A DNA stretch of 64,000 nt, from positions 186,001 to 250,000 of the forward strand of contig CAVVZI010000021.1 in NCBI GenBank assembly GCA_963752815.1, written 5' to 3'. Each line of letters opens with the position of its first letter. Position 1 is the first letter of the stretch. A model generated the notes under the pieces. The model saw only the letters and a program-made list of their open reading frames with translations, did not search any database and was not told the DNA's origin. This document shows, one piece after another, positions 44,805 to 53,999 of the stretch. A program made the translations under genes and the position numbers. The DNA comes from Sva-07 sp963752815. GTDB lineage: Bacteria > Actinomycetota > Acidimicrobiia > Acidimicrobiales > Ilumatobacteraceae.

Positions 44805-45344
44805 GTGTCGGACACCATCGAGATCACGGCATTCTCCGCCGCCGACGTCGACGACGTGTGGGCGTTCTTCCAGCGCGTGCCCGAGGGTGACCGCACGCTC
44901 GTCAAGGAGCCCGTGGCCGACGTCGCCGTGGTGCAGGCGTGGGCCGACGACGCACGAGCTTTGCGCTACATCGCGCGGATCGATGGCGACGTCGTCGGGT
45001 ACGTCGCCGTGTTCCCGGGCGTCGGCTGGTCGCGGCACGTCGGCGAACTCCGCTTGGTGGTCGATCCAGCGGTCCGGCGCCAGGGGATCGGCCACCGCCT
45101 CGCTCGACACGCACTGCGCGTCGCCATCGACGCCTCGCTCACCAAGATCGTGGTCGAGGTGGTCGCGGTGCAGGAGTCGACGATCGCGCTGTTCACCTCG
45201 CTCGGCTTCCGGGCCGAGGCGCTCCTCGAAGGCCAGGTCCAGGATCCGGCAGGCAACTACACCGACCTGCTCGTGCTCGCCAACCGGACCGATGCCGACT
45301 GGGGCGTGCTCGTCACGATGGGCCTCGACGAGCAACTCGACTGA
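44805..45344 (+). CDS. GNAT-family acetyltransferase
   Basis: 179 residues from GTG, directly after the PhaC stop. The acetyl-CoA motif is LRLVVDPAVRRQGIGHRLARHALRVAI, preceded by RIDGDVVGYVAVFPG. SLGFRAEALLEGQVQDPAGNYTDLLVLANR is the usual C-terminal part. Probably cotranscribed with phaC; substrate unknown. Confidence 0.85.
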   Translation: MSDTIEITAFSAADVDDVWAFFQRVPEGDRTLVKEPVADVAVVQAWADDARALRYIARIDGDVVGYVAVFPGVGWSRHVGELRLVVDPAVRRQGIGHRLARHALRVAIDASLTKIVVEVVAVQESTIALFTSLGFRAEALLEGQVQDPAGNYTDLLVLANRTDADWGVLVTMGLDEQLD

Positions 45345-45347
45345 GCG

Positions 45348-46073
45348 ATGACTTCGCAGCTCGTCGACGTGGTGTTCGATGCGAACGATCCGATGCGGCT
45401 CGCCCGGTTCTGGGCGGAGGCGCTCCGCTGGGACATCGGGGAGACGACCGACGACGAGGTCGCCCTCGTCCCGACCGACGACACGGGCTTCGGGATCCTG
45501 TTCGGTCTGGTCCCGGAGCGGAAGTCGAGTCAGAACCGGATCCACTTCGATCTGACGACGACCTCGCTCGACGACCAGAACGACACCGTCGAGCGCCTCC
45601 TCGAACTCGGTGCAGCCCACGTCGACATCGGTCAGGGGCCGGACGAGGATCACGTCGTTCTGGCGGACCCGGAGGGCAACGAGTTCTGTGTTCTCGCGCC
45701 GGGCAACAACTTCCTCGCTGGCTGCCCTCGACTCGGAGCGGTGAACTGCGACGGCACCCGGGAGACCGGCTACTTCTGGAGCGAAGTCCTCGGCTGGCCA
45801 CTGGTCTGGGACCAGGACGAGGAGACGGCGATCCGGGCTCCCGGCCCGACCGGGTCGATGATCACCTGGAGCGGTCCGCCGCTCATGCCGAAGCCGACGA
45901 AGAACCGACTGCACTTCGACATCGCTCCTCCCGCCGACGGCGACCAACTGGCCGAAGTCGACCGCCTCGTGAGTCTCGGCGCGAAGCACATCGACATCGG
46001 TCAGGGCGACGTGCCGTGGATCGTCATGGCCGATCCGGACGGCAACGAGTTCTGCGTGTTGACCCCCCGCTAG
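45348..46073 (+). CDS. VOC (glyoxalase-like) protein with two repeats
   Basis: 241 residues made of two homologous halves: FDANDPMRLARFWAEALRWDIG with VLADPEGNEFCVLAPG, and the second with GYFWSEVLGWPLVWDQDEETA and VMADPDGNEFCVLTPR. Both halves have the HVDIGQG-type segment (AAHVDIGQGPDEDHVVLADP; AKHIDIGQGDVPWIVMADP). Glyoxalase-fold proteins bind a metal and a small molecule. Function unknown. Confidence 0.8.
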   Translation: MTSQLVDVVFDANDPMRLARFWAEALRWDIGETTDDEVALVPTDDTGFGILFGLVPERKSSQNRIHFDLTTTSLDDQNDTVERLLELGAAHVDIGQGPDEDHVVLADPEGNEFCVLAPGNNFLAGCPRLGAVNCDGTRETGYFWSEVLGWPLVWDQDEETAIRAPGPTGSMITWSGPPLMPKPTKNRLHFDIAPPADGDQLAEVDRLVSLGAKHIDIGQGDVPWIVMADPDGNEFCVLTPR

Positions 46074-46128
46074 CCGGCGCCGCGTCGGAGAAGGGCCGTG
46101 TGACAAGAGTCAGGATCCCCTGGCTTGC

Positions 46129-46480
46129 TCGCGAACTTTTCTTCATGCTCAGAGAAAATTTTTGGGCGGTGTCTTCCGACGGTGGGCTGACGCCCGCGGG
46201 GGAATTGAACACGCTGCGTGACCTGCCGGTGCTGTGAGTCGTGGGCAAGGGGGGTACTAGGCCTCGCGACGGAACGGAATTCGCCGGGTGTCGGGCGTGT
46301 GGTGCGGTCCGCGCGGTCGGGTTGTGCGCTCGTGACGCGACGTCGATAGTGGCTCCGGACGGAGGCGATGGCGACATCGTCGAGCGGAGGGCGAAGGCAA
46401 TTCACTCTTGTTTCATCCCTGCCAGGGCGGCGGGTGATGGGCGAATTGCGGCGGTCTCCTTTTGAGAAGGGAGCGGACAA
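46129..46480 (+). promoter_or_regulatory. Unit C leader: AT-rich block, GGGGTACTAGG element and GNRA hairpin
   Basis: CGAACTTTTCTTCATGCTCAG matches unit B. GGGTAC at 46252-46257 precedes a conserved block with GGCGATG/CATCGTC (46364-46370, 46375-46381) and a GCGA loop, then AGCGGAGGGCGAAG. A GAGAAGGGAG lies just before the mini-gene ATG. No coding sequence recognised in this stretch. Confidence 0.55.
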
Positions 46481-46543
46481 ATGGAAACGGTTCATGAGCC
46501 TCTGAGTGGCGTGAATCAGAAGTCACGGGTGGAGATGACCTGA
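46481..46543 (+). CDS. 20-residue oxidase-derived mini-ORF
   Basis: The sequence METVHEPLSGVNQKSRVEMT ends in a TGA, with AAGGGAG seven bases upstream. The first 17 residues match the beginning of the multicopper oxidase of unit A; codon 18 on is joined to the tail. Everything from the twin-arginine motif to the end is gone. Either a leftover or a retained leader peptide. The 216 bases after it form the spacer of unit C. Confidence 0.5.
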   Translation: METVHEPLSGVNQKSRVEMT

Positions 46544-46695
46544 TCCGTCGTCAGACGGACAGGCAGGGCGGCCATGTCACTTCACGAAGTAATCACCGCG
46601 CACCGATCGGTGCCAGCGGATCAGGTCTCGTCAAACACCAACGCGGGCAACGGCGTCGACGGGGACGGTGGCCTTTCGGGCTCCCGTCCGGTGTG

Positions 46696-46707
46696 TCAAT
46701 CAATCAA
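46696..46707 (+). repeat. TCAA microsatellite, three units (unit C)
   Basis: Three TCAA units followed by CGAAATCAATCGG, which looks like a degraded extension. Same position as in units A and B. Confidence 0.8.
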
Positions 46708-46759
46708 CGAAATCAATCGGTCGGCGAACGCCGGCCACAAATGCCATCAGGAGGCGGAA

Positions 46760-48899
46760 ATGAAAAGCATTGTGCAAGGTAGGAGTGGGCGAGGTCGTAC
46801 TCGTCCGATCATCGCGGGTTTGCTCGCGGCGGCGTCGGTGGCGGGTGCTGTCGGTGTTGCTGCGGCAGCCCAGGGTGATGTGAATGATCTGCGGGCGGTT
46901 GGCCCGGTCTCCACCCAGAACGGGTACCCGATCTGGTATCGGGATGCCGATGGCACCGAGGTCGAGTTGTGTCTCGATGGGACGCCGTTGTGCCGGTTCC
47001 TGCCGGGTGACGTTCCGAACCCGGGCGCCGCGATCTCGTTCCCGGACAACTTCCCGGGTGAGGCGTTCTGGTGGGCCGGCGAGTCGGTCATCGCTGACGG
47101 GTTGACCAAGAAGGTCACCTTGGTGATGGCTGCTGAGGCGGCGTTCGCGTCGGGTGAAGTCGCGACCCCTGGTGATCAGGTGTCGCTTTGGTCGTATCCG
47201 TGTCCGCATGGACGGCATGGTCCCTGGTGCCACCTATCACGTCACCCATCCTTATGGTGAGGGTGACTTCGAAGCCGACGATGGTGGCCGCGTGTTCGCC
47301 ACGTCAGACATTGGTGCCTTGACGACGCCGGCGGATTTCTCGTTGGCGTTGGACAGCCCGGTGTTCGGCAATCTGTTGCAGTGGGACGCCGGCGCGCCTG
47401 CTGGTTACCTCGGCGATCCGGCGATGGATCACACGGTGACGGGTTCCCCGACCGGAAAGAACTTCTTCCGTGTCGAGGGTCCTGCCGGATCGTTCGGCCC
47501 GAACCAGGCCTGTGAAGGCGTCACCGATGGCAGCTGTGTGCAGACCGATCTGTTCTCGATCGTCGGTAAGCACGCTGTGACCTCTGGTGTGCAGACGATG
47601 CGTGCCGCCTATGTCGATGCCACCGATCCGTCGAGTGATTATCTGGAAGTGTTCGCCACGTCGCGTCCCGGCCAGAAGATCATGTTGTCGGGTGTCGGGA
47701 TCGGCACGACCCAGATGCAGGGTGTCACCACCGGCCGCGGCGACCTGTACTACGCCAAGGTCCTCGTGCCTGGTGCCCCCCCGGTTGAGGTCAAAGCCAC
47801 CAACCAGACCGACGGCACCAGCTGGACGACCAAGGTCACCGACCTCGTCGATGTCACCGCTGCCCGCTACGACCTGGCCACCAAGACCCTCACGGTCGCT
47901 GCCAACACCAGCAAGCCCGGCGCGATCCTCACCGCGGTTCCTGGTGGACCCATCGTCGCCAACGGCACGTTGAACCAGATCCCGATGGACACGCCGCCGT
48001 TGAACATCGTCGTCAAGTCCGACGCTGGTGGTTCTGACAGCGAACCGGTGCGGCTCATCGGTGCGGACTTCCAGTCCGTCGTCGTGACCGCCGTGGGCGC
48101 CGCCAACCCGGCCAACGCGATCCCCGGCCAGACCGTCGCTCTCGAGAGCACCGGTTCGTCCGGTGACATCACGTCCTACTCGTGGACGCAGATCGGTGGC
48201 ACCCCGGTGACCCTCAACGGCGCCACCTCTGACGTCGCCACGTTCGTCGCCCCGACCGGTGCCAGCACCGATCTGACGTTCGAGTTGACCACGGCCAGCG
48301 CCGGCGGGCTCAGCACCGCCAAGACCCAAGTTGGGGTTCACGTCCAATCCGGAGCCGCCCCCGTGGCCAACGCCGGAGCGGACCAGAACGCCATCGTGGA
48401 AACCCAGATCACCCTCGACGGAACATCGTCGCTGTACGCCACGTCGTATGCGTGGACCCAGACCGGTGGCCCGACCGGTGACACTCAACGGTGCGAACAT
48501 GTCGATCGCCTCGTTCGAGATGCCCAACTCCAACACCCCCTTGACGTTCACCCTGACCGCCAAGGCCGGCACCACCACCGCACCGACACCGTGGTCATCA
48601 CCAAGAAGCAAGACATCGTCACCATCGCCCGGGCCGAGTACCGTGCCCGTGGCGGTTCGCTGCGAGTCGACGGAACATCGTCGCTGTTCTCCGTGCCCAA
48701 CGTGGTGTCGATCTACCTCAGCGACGGCGTCGCCGGAACCCACCCAGTCAAGGCCATCGGCACGATCATCGCCGACCCCACCCTCGGTGACTACTCGTTC
48801 CGTATCGATTCCGGAGTCGTCCTGCCGGCAAACGCCAAGCTCGACATCTACACCAGCCGTGGCGGTGTCCTGGAGAACGTCGCCGTCACCTTCAAGTGA
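46760..48899 (+). CDS. Secreted PKD-type surface protein, unit C (several frameshifts)
   Basis: Nearly identical to the unit A protein, starting MKSIVQ (as in B) then GRSGRGRTRP (as in A). ATG follows AGGAGG by six bases. The same signal peptide and PKD-like modules are present. An inserted base near 47187 (GTGTCGCTTTGG versus GTGTCCTTTGG in A) breaks the frame, and an extra C near 48475 with a compensating change near 48580 puts about 110 bases out of frame. The C-terminal module to ENVAVTFK is intact. Reconstructed length is about 713 residues. Confidence 0.75.
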
Positions 48900-48969
48900 C
48901 CGACACCTCCAACTAACAACAACAACCACCAGATCGACCTGAGGGTCGGGCGGATTCCGCCCCGCCCGC
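46770..48969 (+). repeat. 2.2-kb coding block shared with unit A
   Basis: Matches 9037-11237 at almost every base. Upstream of 46770 and downstream of 48969 the sequence instead follows unit B, so this block is an A-type insert in a B-type frame. Confidence 0.85.
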
Positions 48970-48979
48970 TCCTTCGGTC
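48936..48979 (+). terminator. GC-rich hairpin after unit C
   Basis: GACCTGAGGG / CCTTCGGTC arms around GGGCGG/CCGCCC. The 5' arm is A-type and the 3' arm (CTTCGGTC) is B-type, so the recombination junction lies inside this hairpin. Confidence 0.65.
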
Positions 48980-49026
48980 TGGTCCGGTTGCTCGCGGTCC
49001 GCTGCCGTTGATGCGACCGGATCGAT

Positions 49027-49062
49027 GAACGGGGTCACCGTCAACCGACGGTGACCCCGTTC
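49027..49062 (+). terminator. 16-bp hairpin closing unit C
   Basis: GAACGGGGTCACCGTC, loop AACC, GACGGTGACCCCGTTC. Stem as in B, loop as in A. Conserved base pairing across all three units. Confidence 0.7.
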
Positions 49063-49159
49063 CGCGTACCCGGCACGATGCGTCGCACCTCGGCCAGATT
49101 CCTTGGCCCTCGCGCTCCGAGCGGTTGTGAGACGGGCGCGCGAATCTACGGTGTCGGTG

Positions 49160-50698
49160 ATGGCCAACAGTTCGACGGTCCCGGGGATGACCAACACGCG
49201 GCTGTGGTTGGTGCTCGGATCACTGATGCTGTCGGTGCTGCTGGCGTCGATGGAGATCTCGATCATCGCCACCGCCCTGCCCACCATTGCCGGTGAGTTC
49301 AACGCGTTCGACCAGTTCGCGTGGGTCGGCACCGCCTACATCGCGGCGGCCGCCATCAGCACGCCGTTGCTCGGCCGGTTCTCCGACATCTACGGCCGCC
49401 GCATCATCCTGCAGGTCGCGCTCGGCCTGTTCATCGTCGGCTCGCTCCTGTGCGGACTCTCGCAGAGCATGAACCAGCTCATCGGTTTCCGGGTCATCCA
49501 GGGGTTCGGCGGCGGTGCGATCCAAGCGCTGGCGTTCGCCGTGCTCGGCGACATCCTCCCGCCTCGCGAGCGCGGACGCTACATCGGCTACTTCACACTC
49601 GCCTTCGTCGGCGCGGCGCTCTTCGGTCCGCTGATCGGCGGGTTCATCATCGAACAATGGTCCTGGCCGTGGATCTTCTTCTTCAACGTCCCGCTCGCCT
49701 CGATCGCCGCCGTCGTCAGCTGGTTCACCCTCGATCTGCCGTTCCCGCGCCGGCCCGCACGCATCGACGTCGCCGGCGCGCTGCTGCTCGCCGTGACGAT
49801 CGGCTCGCTCGTCATCGGCCTCGAAGTCGGCGGCACCCACGGCTGGACCGACCCGCTCGTCGCGACGCTCGCGGCCGTGTTCGTCGTCGGGCTCGTCGTG
49901 TTCGTTCTCGTCGAGCGGCGGGCCAGCGAGCCGATGATCCCGTTGCACCTGTTCTCCAACCGGGTCGTGCTCACCTGCGTCATCGCGGGCTCCTGCGCCG
50001 GCGCGATCACCTTCGGCGCCGGACAGTTCCTCCCGCTCTACTTCCAGGACTCGCTGTTCGTGTCGCCGACGGAATCCGGGCTGCGGATGCTGCCCCAGAT
50101 GATCGGCGTCACGATCGGAACGTTCGGCATCGGCCGGCTCATCCTGCACACCGGGCGCTACAAGACGTACCCGATCGTCGGGACGACACTGTGTGCTGCC
50201 GGCTTGTACGCCGTCAGCCACATCACCGGCACGACGACGTACGCCTGGCTCATCGTGCCGATGATCGCCATCGGCTTCGGCGTGGCGGCCGTGTTCACGT
50301 CGACGTCGATCGCCACGCAGAACGCCGTCGACTTCCACGATCTCGGCGTCGCCACCGCCACGATCATGTTCTTCCGCACGCTGGGTGGATCGATCGGGCT
50401 CGCGGCGTTCGGGACGATCCTCACCTCGACCGTGCGCAGCGAGGTCCCGCAGCGGCTCGGTGTGAGCGCCGAGGAGGCAGCGAACCTGGTGCGCGAACCG
50501 GCGGACATCGCCGCGCTCCCCGCCGCGAGTCGCGATGCCGTCGTCGAGTCGCTCGCCTCGGGCGTCGGGCGGATCTATCTCGTGTGTACGGGGATCATGA
50601 TCGTCGGCCTGATCGCCGCGATCCTGATGCCCGAGCGCGAACTCCGGGCGCGAGCCGGCATCTCCGACGCGATGGAGGAGGCGACGACCACGGTGTGA
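49160..50698 (+). CDS. MFS drug exporter (14-segment, EmrB/QacA type)
   Basis: 512 residues. About 14 hydrophobic segments; motif A in GRFSDIYGRRIIL, the motif GFRVIQGFGGGAIQALAFAVLGDILPPRERGRYIGY, and VGAALFGPLIGGFI (motif C) are typical of this drug/H+ antiporter family. The start at ATG 49160 has no clear ribosome site; a more upstream start is possible. It follows the closing hairpin of unit C by about 100 bases. Confidence 0.9.
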   Translation: MANSSTVPGMTNTRLWLVLGSLMLSVLLASMEISIIATALPTIAGEFNAFDQFAWVGTAYIAAAAISTPLLGRFSDIYGRRIILQVALGLFIVGSLLCGLSQSMNQLIGFRVIQGFGGGAIQALAFAVLGDILPPRERGRYIGYFTLAFVGAALFGPLIGGFIIEQWSWPWIFFFNVPLASIAAVVSWFTLDLPFPRRPARIDVAGALLLAVTIGSLVIGLEVGGTHGWTDPLVATLAAVFVVGLVVFVLVERRASEPMIPLHLFSNRVVLTCVIAGSCAGAITFGAGQFLPLYFQDSLFVSPTESGLRMLPQMIGVTIGTFGIGRLILHTGRYKTYPIVGTTLCAAGLYAVSHITGTTTYAWLIVPMIAIGFGVAAVFTSTSIATQNAVDFHDLGVATATIMFFRTLGGSIGLAAFGTILTSTVRSEVPQRLGVSAEEAANLVREPADIAALPAASRDAVVESLASGVGRIYLVCTGIMIVGLIAAILMPERELRARAGISDAMEEATTTV

Positions 50699-50723
50699 CG
50701 ACGCCGGGTCCGACGCTGGGTCG

Positions 50724-51566
50724 TCAGAAGAAGAGGCAGTTGGCGCGCAGCTCGATGCTCTGCCGGGCCGGACGTCCGATCTCCACCTCGGCGTCGCGGA
50801 AGGCCGAGTGCGGCGTGAAATACGTCGTCGCCTCGGCCACCAGGTCGGAGTCGTACGTGCGGAACGCGACCACCTCGTCCGGCCGCAGTTCGGGGAACGC
50901 GTACCACCGTTGCGGGGAGGACTCGCTCGGCGCCATGATCGCCAGCGCCTCGAAGTCGACGCCACTGCCGGCGTAGTCGTGCACCAGGAACGCGCGCCCG
51001 TCGTCGTACGCGATCGAGCGGGCGTCGCAGAAGGCGATCGGAAAGTCCATCTTCGCTGGACCGATGTTGCGCCAGAACTGCAGGATCACCATCCGCCGCG
51101 ACCGTTGGACGTCGGCCGCCGTCAGCCCGTTGCGCTCGAGCGCGGCGCGCGCACTGTCACCTCCGCCGCCCTCGCGGTACATCCGCCGGATCAGGTCGTC
51201 GTATCCGGGCGCGAAGTCGGAGTGCACGAACCTGATCGGCGCCAGGTCCTCGTGGCGTGCCGCCTGGTCGGGGCCGCGCTTGATGTGACTCGTCACCAGG
51301 GCGTGATCGCAGCCGGTCATCGACCTCGCCAGCTGCTCCATCTCGGCGTGGTGCACGCCGACGATCTGCTCGTCGCTCCACTCGCTGACTGCCGACGGGT
51401 GGGCGACGAGCTCGAACCCGCAGACGTCCCACCCCGGCAGCACGACGGCGCGGCCGTCGTGGACCGTCACCTCGACGGGTCGGGGGCCGTTGCCCGGCGT
51501 GGCGGACGCGAAGTTCAACGTCGCCCGTCCCAACACCGTGATGTCACCGTCGTCCGAGCCCGACAT
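50724..51566 (-). CDS. CmcJ/NvfI-like oxidoreductase
   Basis: 280 residues. VHSDFAPGYDDL, RRMVILQFWRNIGPAKMDFPIAFCDARSI, SPQRWYAFPELRPDEVVAFRTYDSD and TPHSAFRDAEVE resemble the CmcJ/NvfI family, linked to cephamycin hydroxylation and fungal isoprenoid biosynthesis. Here the substrate is unknown. The ATG at 51566 is chosen; upstream frame is shadow. Confidence 0.75.
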   Translation of the reverse strand: MSGSDDGDITVLGRATLNFASATPGNGPRPVEVTVHDGRAVVLPGWDVCGFELVAHPSAVSEWSDEQIVGVHHAEMEQLARSMTGCDHALVTSHIKRGPDQAARHEDLAPIRFVHSDFAPGYDDLIRRMYREGGGGDSARAALERNGLTAADVQRSRRMVILQFWRNIGPAKMDFPIAFCDARSIAYDDGRAFLVHDYAGSGVDFEALAIMAPSESSPQRWYAFPELRPDEVVAFRTYDSDLVAEATTYFTPHSAFRDAEVEIGRPARQSIELRANCLFF

Positions 51567-51665
51567 GTTGTGCAACGTAGTGCCGTGGCCGGCCGCGACG
51601 CTCACCGGATTCAGTGCCCGGTGGATCGGCGTAACATCGTGGGCCCGTAACGAGAGGAGCAGATC

Positions 51666-52052
51666 ATGACCGGACGTGTTGTGCACTTCGAGGTGCCCTA
51701 CGACGACGCCGATCGGGCCCGTGCGTTCTACTCGGACGTGTTCGGGTGGAACATCCAGCCGATGCCGGAGTTCGAGTACAACTTCGTGCAGACGGGACCG
51801 ACCGACGACAACGGCATGCCCGCCGAGCCGGCCTACATCGGTGGCGGCATGCTGCAGCGCCAAGAGGACGATCGATCGGCCGGTCATCACGATCGAGGTC
51901 GACGACATGACCAAGGCGCTGACGCGCTCGCCGAGCACGGTGGCGCCGCGGTGGGCGATCCGCAGCCCGTCGGTGAAATGGGAATCGCCGCCTACTTCAA
52001 AGACAGCGAGGGCAACCTGATGGGACTCTGGCAGTCGACTGGCCCGTCGTAG
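51666..52052 (+). CDS. VOC-family protein with a compensated frameshift
   Basis: MTGRVVHFEVPYDDADRARAFYSDVFGW and GEMGIAAYFKDSEGNLMGLWQSTG frame a typical one-domain VOC protein of about 128 residues. Between about 51868 and 51935 the reading is out of frame; TIDRPVITIEVDDMTKAL in another frame is the expected middle. Two opposite indels restore the frame. Likely sequencing error or a recent double mutation. Confidence 0.75.
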   Translation: MTGRVVHFEVPYDDADRARAFYSDVFGWNIQPMPEFEYNFVQTGPTDDNGMPAEPAYIGGGMLQRQEDDRSAGHHDRGRRHDQGADALAEHGGAAVGDPQPVGEMGIAAYFKDSEGNLMGLWQSTGPS

Positions 52053-52117
52053 AACGGGCCTACGCGGGACCTCGAACTCGGTCGTGTTCGGCGACGCGGG
52101 TCGGGCATGATCGAGCG

Positions 52118-52666
52118 ATGGCGACGTCGCCCGAACCACTGGTGATTCGTGCCGAGTCGCCGGTAGATCACGACGCGATCCGACGCGTGGTCGCGGCCGC
52201 CTTCGGGTCGCAGACCGAGGCCGACCTCGTCGACCGGATCCGCGCCTCGCCCGAGTACGTACCCGAGATGGCCCTCGTGGCCGAGCGCGCCGGCGAGATC
52301 GTCGGGCACGTGATGATCAGCCATGCGGTCATCCGCAACGACGGTGGCGATCGTCGGATCGCGATGCTCTCGCCGCTCGCCGTCGATCCGGACCACCAGC
52401 GCGGTGGCGTCGGGCGGGCTCTCGTCGAGCACGCGCTGCGCCTTGCCGACTCGCGCGGGGAGCCGGTCGTGATCCTGGAGGGGAGTCCGGCGTACTACGG
52501 ACAGCTCGGTTTCGAGCACTCGACGAAGTACGGCATCGAGATCCACCTGCCGTCGTGGGCGTCGCCAGAAGCGGCGCAGGTCAAACTGCTCACGGCGTAC
52601 GACCCGGACGATCCGACGTTGCGCGGCACGGTCGTCTACCCGCCGGCCTTCGACGGCCTGGAGTGA
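52118..52666 (+). CDS. GNAT-family acetyltransferase (YhbS-like)
   Basis: 182 residues. LSPLAVDPDHQRGGVGRALVEHALRLADSRG is acetyl-CoA motif A, followed by VVILEGSPAYYGQLGFEHSTKYGIEI, the YhbS-like pattern. Upstream ATCGAGCGATGG has no strong ribosome site. Substrate unknown. Confidence 0.85.
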   Translation: MATSPEPLVIRAESPVDHDAIRRVVAAAFGSQTEADLVDRIRASPEYVPEMALVAERAGEIVGHVMISHAVIRNDGGDRRIAMLSPLAVDPDHQRGGVGRALVEHALRLADSRGEPVVILEGSPAYYGQLGFEHSTKYGIEIHLPSWASPEAAQVKLLTAYDPDDPTLRGTVVYPPAFDGLE

Positions 52667-52698
52667 TCGCGGCGAACTTGTCGGGACGCGAGGATGGA

Positions 52699-53991
52699 GT
52701 GGTGAGAACGGATCGTTGGTTGCTGGCGGCGAGCGCGGTCGGTGCCGCCGCGACGGTGAACGCGTACCGTCCGCTCGCGAGGCGGGGGCGGGGTGGCATC
52801 GCGGCGTTCGCGGCCGGATGGCCGACGAGTGAGGCCCCGCTGCTCGCGTTCGCCGGCCAGGCGATGGGCACCGCGTGGGCCGCGTCAACCGGTGCGTTGT
52901 CGACCCGGACGGGTCGGATCGCGCTGGCGATCGAACTCGCCTCGTGGGCCGGATTGGCTGGGCTGGCGATCGATGCGCGGCGAGCCCCGACGGTGTTGGA
53001 CGAGGCGCTCAGCGCAGCGCTCGGCGCCGGGTACCGCGACGACGTGCCCGAGCCGGTCCGTGGCGAAGCCCGACTGACCGTCACCGAGCAGGCGTTGCCC
53101 CGGCTCGGTCAACGACGCCGGTACCGGACGGCCCGCGACATCGCGTACGCCGAGTTCGGCAAGCGGAACCGCCTCGACATCTGGCGGAGCGCCGACCTGC
53201 CGGCTGATGCCCGTGCGCCGGTGCTGCTCCACGTGCACGGTGGCGCCTGGATCATCGGCGACAAGGAGGTGCAGGGCGAGATCCTGCTGACCGAGATGGC
53301 TCGTCGCGGGTGGGTGGGCGCCACGATCACCTACCGCCTCTCGCCAGGCGCGACGTGGCCGGAGCACATCGTCGACGTCAAGCGGGCGATCGCCTGGACC
53401 CGCGCCACGATCGCCGAACACGGCGGCGACCCGTCGTTCATCGCGATCACGGGCGGGTCGGCGGGCGGACATCTCGCGGCGCTGTGCGCGCTCACCGCGG
53501 GCGACCCGGAGTACCAACCCGGATTCGAGGACGCCGATACGAGCGTGCAGGCGTGCGTCCCGCTCTACGGCGTGTACGACGTCGCCGACCTGGCCGCCTC
53601 GGGCCGCCGGGAGATCGTGGACCTGTGGGAGCGGCTCGTGATCAAGGCACCGCTCGCCAGCGATCCGGCGCTGTGGGAACGAGCGTCTCCAATCGCTCGC
53701 GTGCACGCCGGTGCCCCGCCGATGTTCGTCGTCCACGGCCGGAACGACACGCTCGTGCCCGTCGAGCAGGCACGCCGGTTCGTCGAGCAACTCGGCGCCG
53801 TCTCGACCCAACCGGTCGCGTACGCCGAACTCCCGCACGCACAGCACGCGTTCGAGGTGCTCCGGTCGGTGCGCGGTATCCACACGACGCGGGCGATCGC
53901 CCGCTTTCTCGACGTCATCCGGGCGCGCTCGCTCCCCGACGGCAGCGGCGCCGCGGTTCGAACCGACGACGTCGGTGCGCTCGGGAACTAG
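52699..53991 (+). CDS. Alpha/beta-hydrolase (hormone-sensitive lipase type)
   Basis: About 430 residues. The N-terminus has WLLAASAVGAAATV and other hydrophobic stretches, suggesting membrane association. HVHGGAWIIGDK is the HSL-type oxyanion motif (HGGAW), GGSAGG the nucleophile elbow, with Asp in VHGRNDTLVP and His in PHAQHAFEV. Probably an esterase or lipase. The start is a GTG near 52699 or 52702. Confidence 0.85.
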   Translation: MVRTDRWLLAASAVGAAATVNAYRPLARRGRGGIAAFAAGWPTSEAPLLAFAGQAMGTAWAASTGALSTRTGRIALAIELASWAGLAGLAIDARRAPTVLDEALSAALGAGYRDDVPEPVRGEARLTVTEQALPRLGQRRRYRTARDIAYAEFGKRNRLDIWRSADLPADARAPVLLHVHGGAWIIGDKEVQGEILLTEMARRGWVGATITYRLSPGATWPEHIVDVKRAIAWTRATIAEHGGDPSFIAITGGSAGGHLAALCALTAGDPEYQPGFEDADTSVQACVPLYGVYDVADLAASGRREIVDLWERLVIKAPLASDPALWERASPIARVHAGAPPMFVVHGRNDTLVPVEQARRFVEQLGAVSTQPVAYAELPHAQHAFEVLRSVRGIHTTRAIARFLDVIRARSLPDGSGAAVRTDDVGALGN

Positions 53992-53999
53992 CCCGGTAA

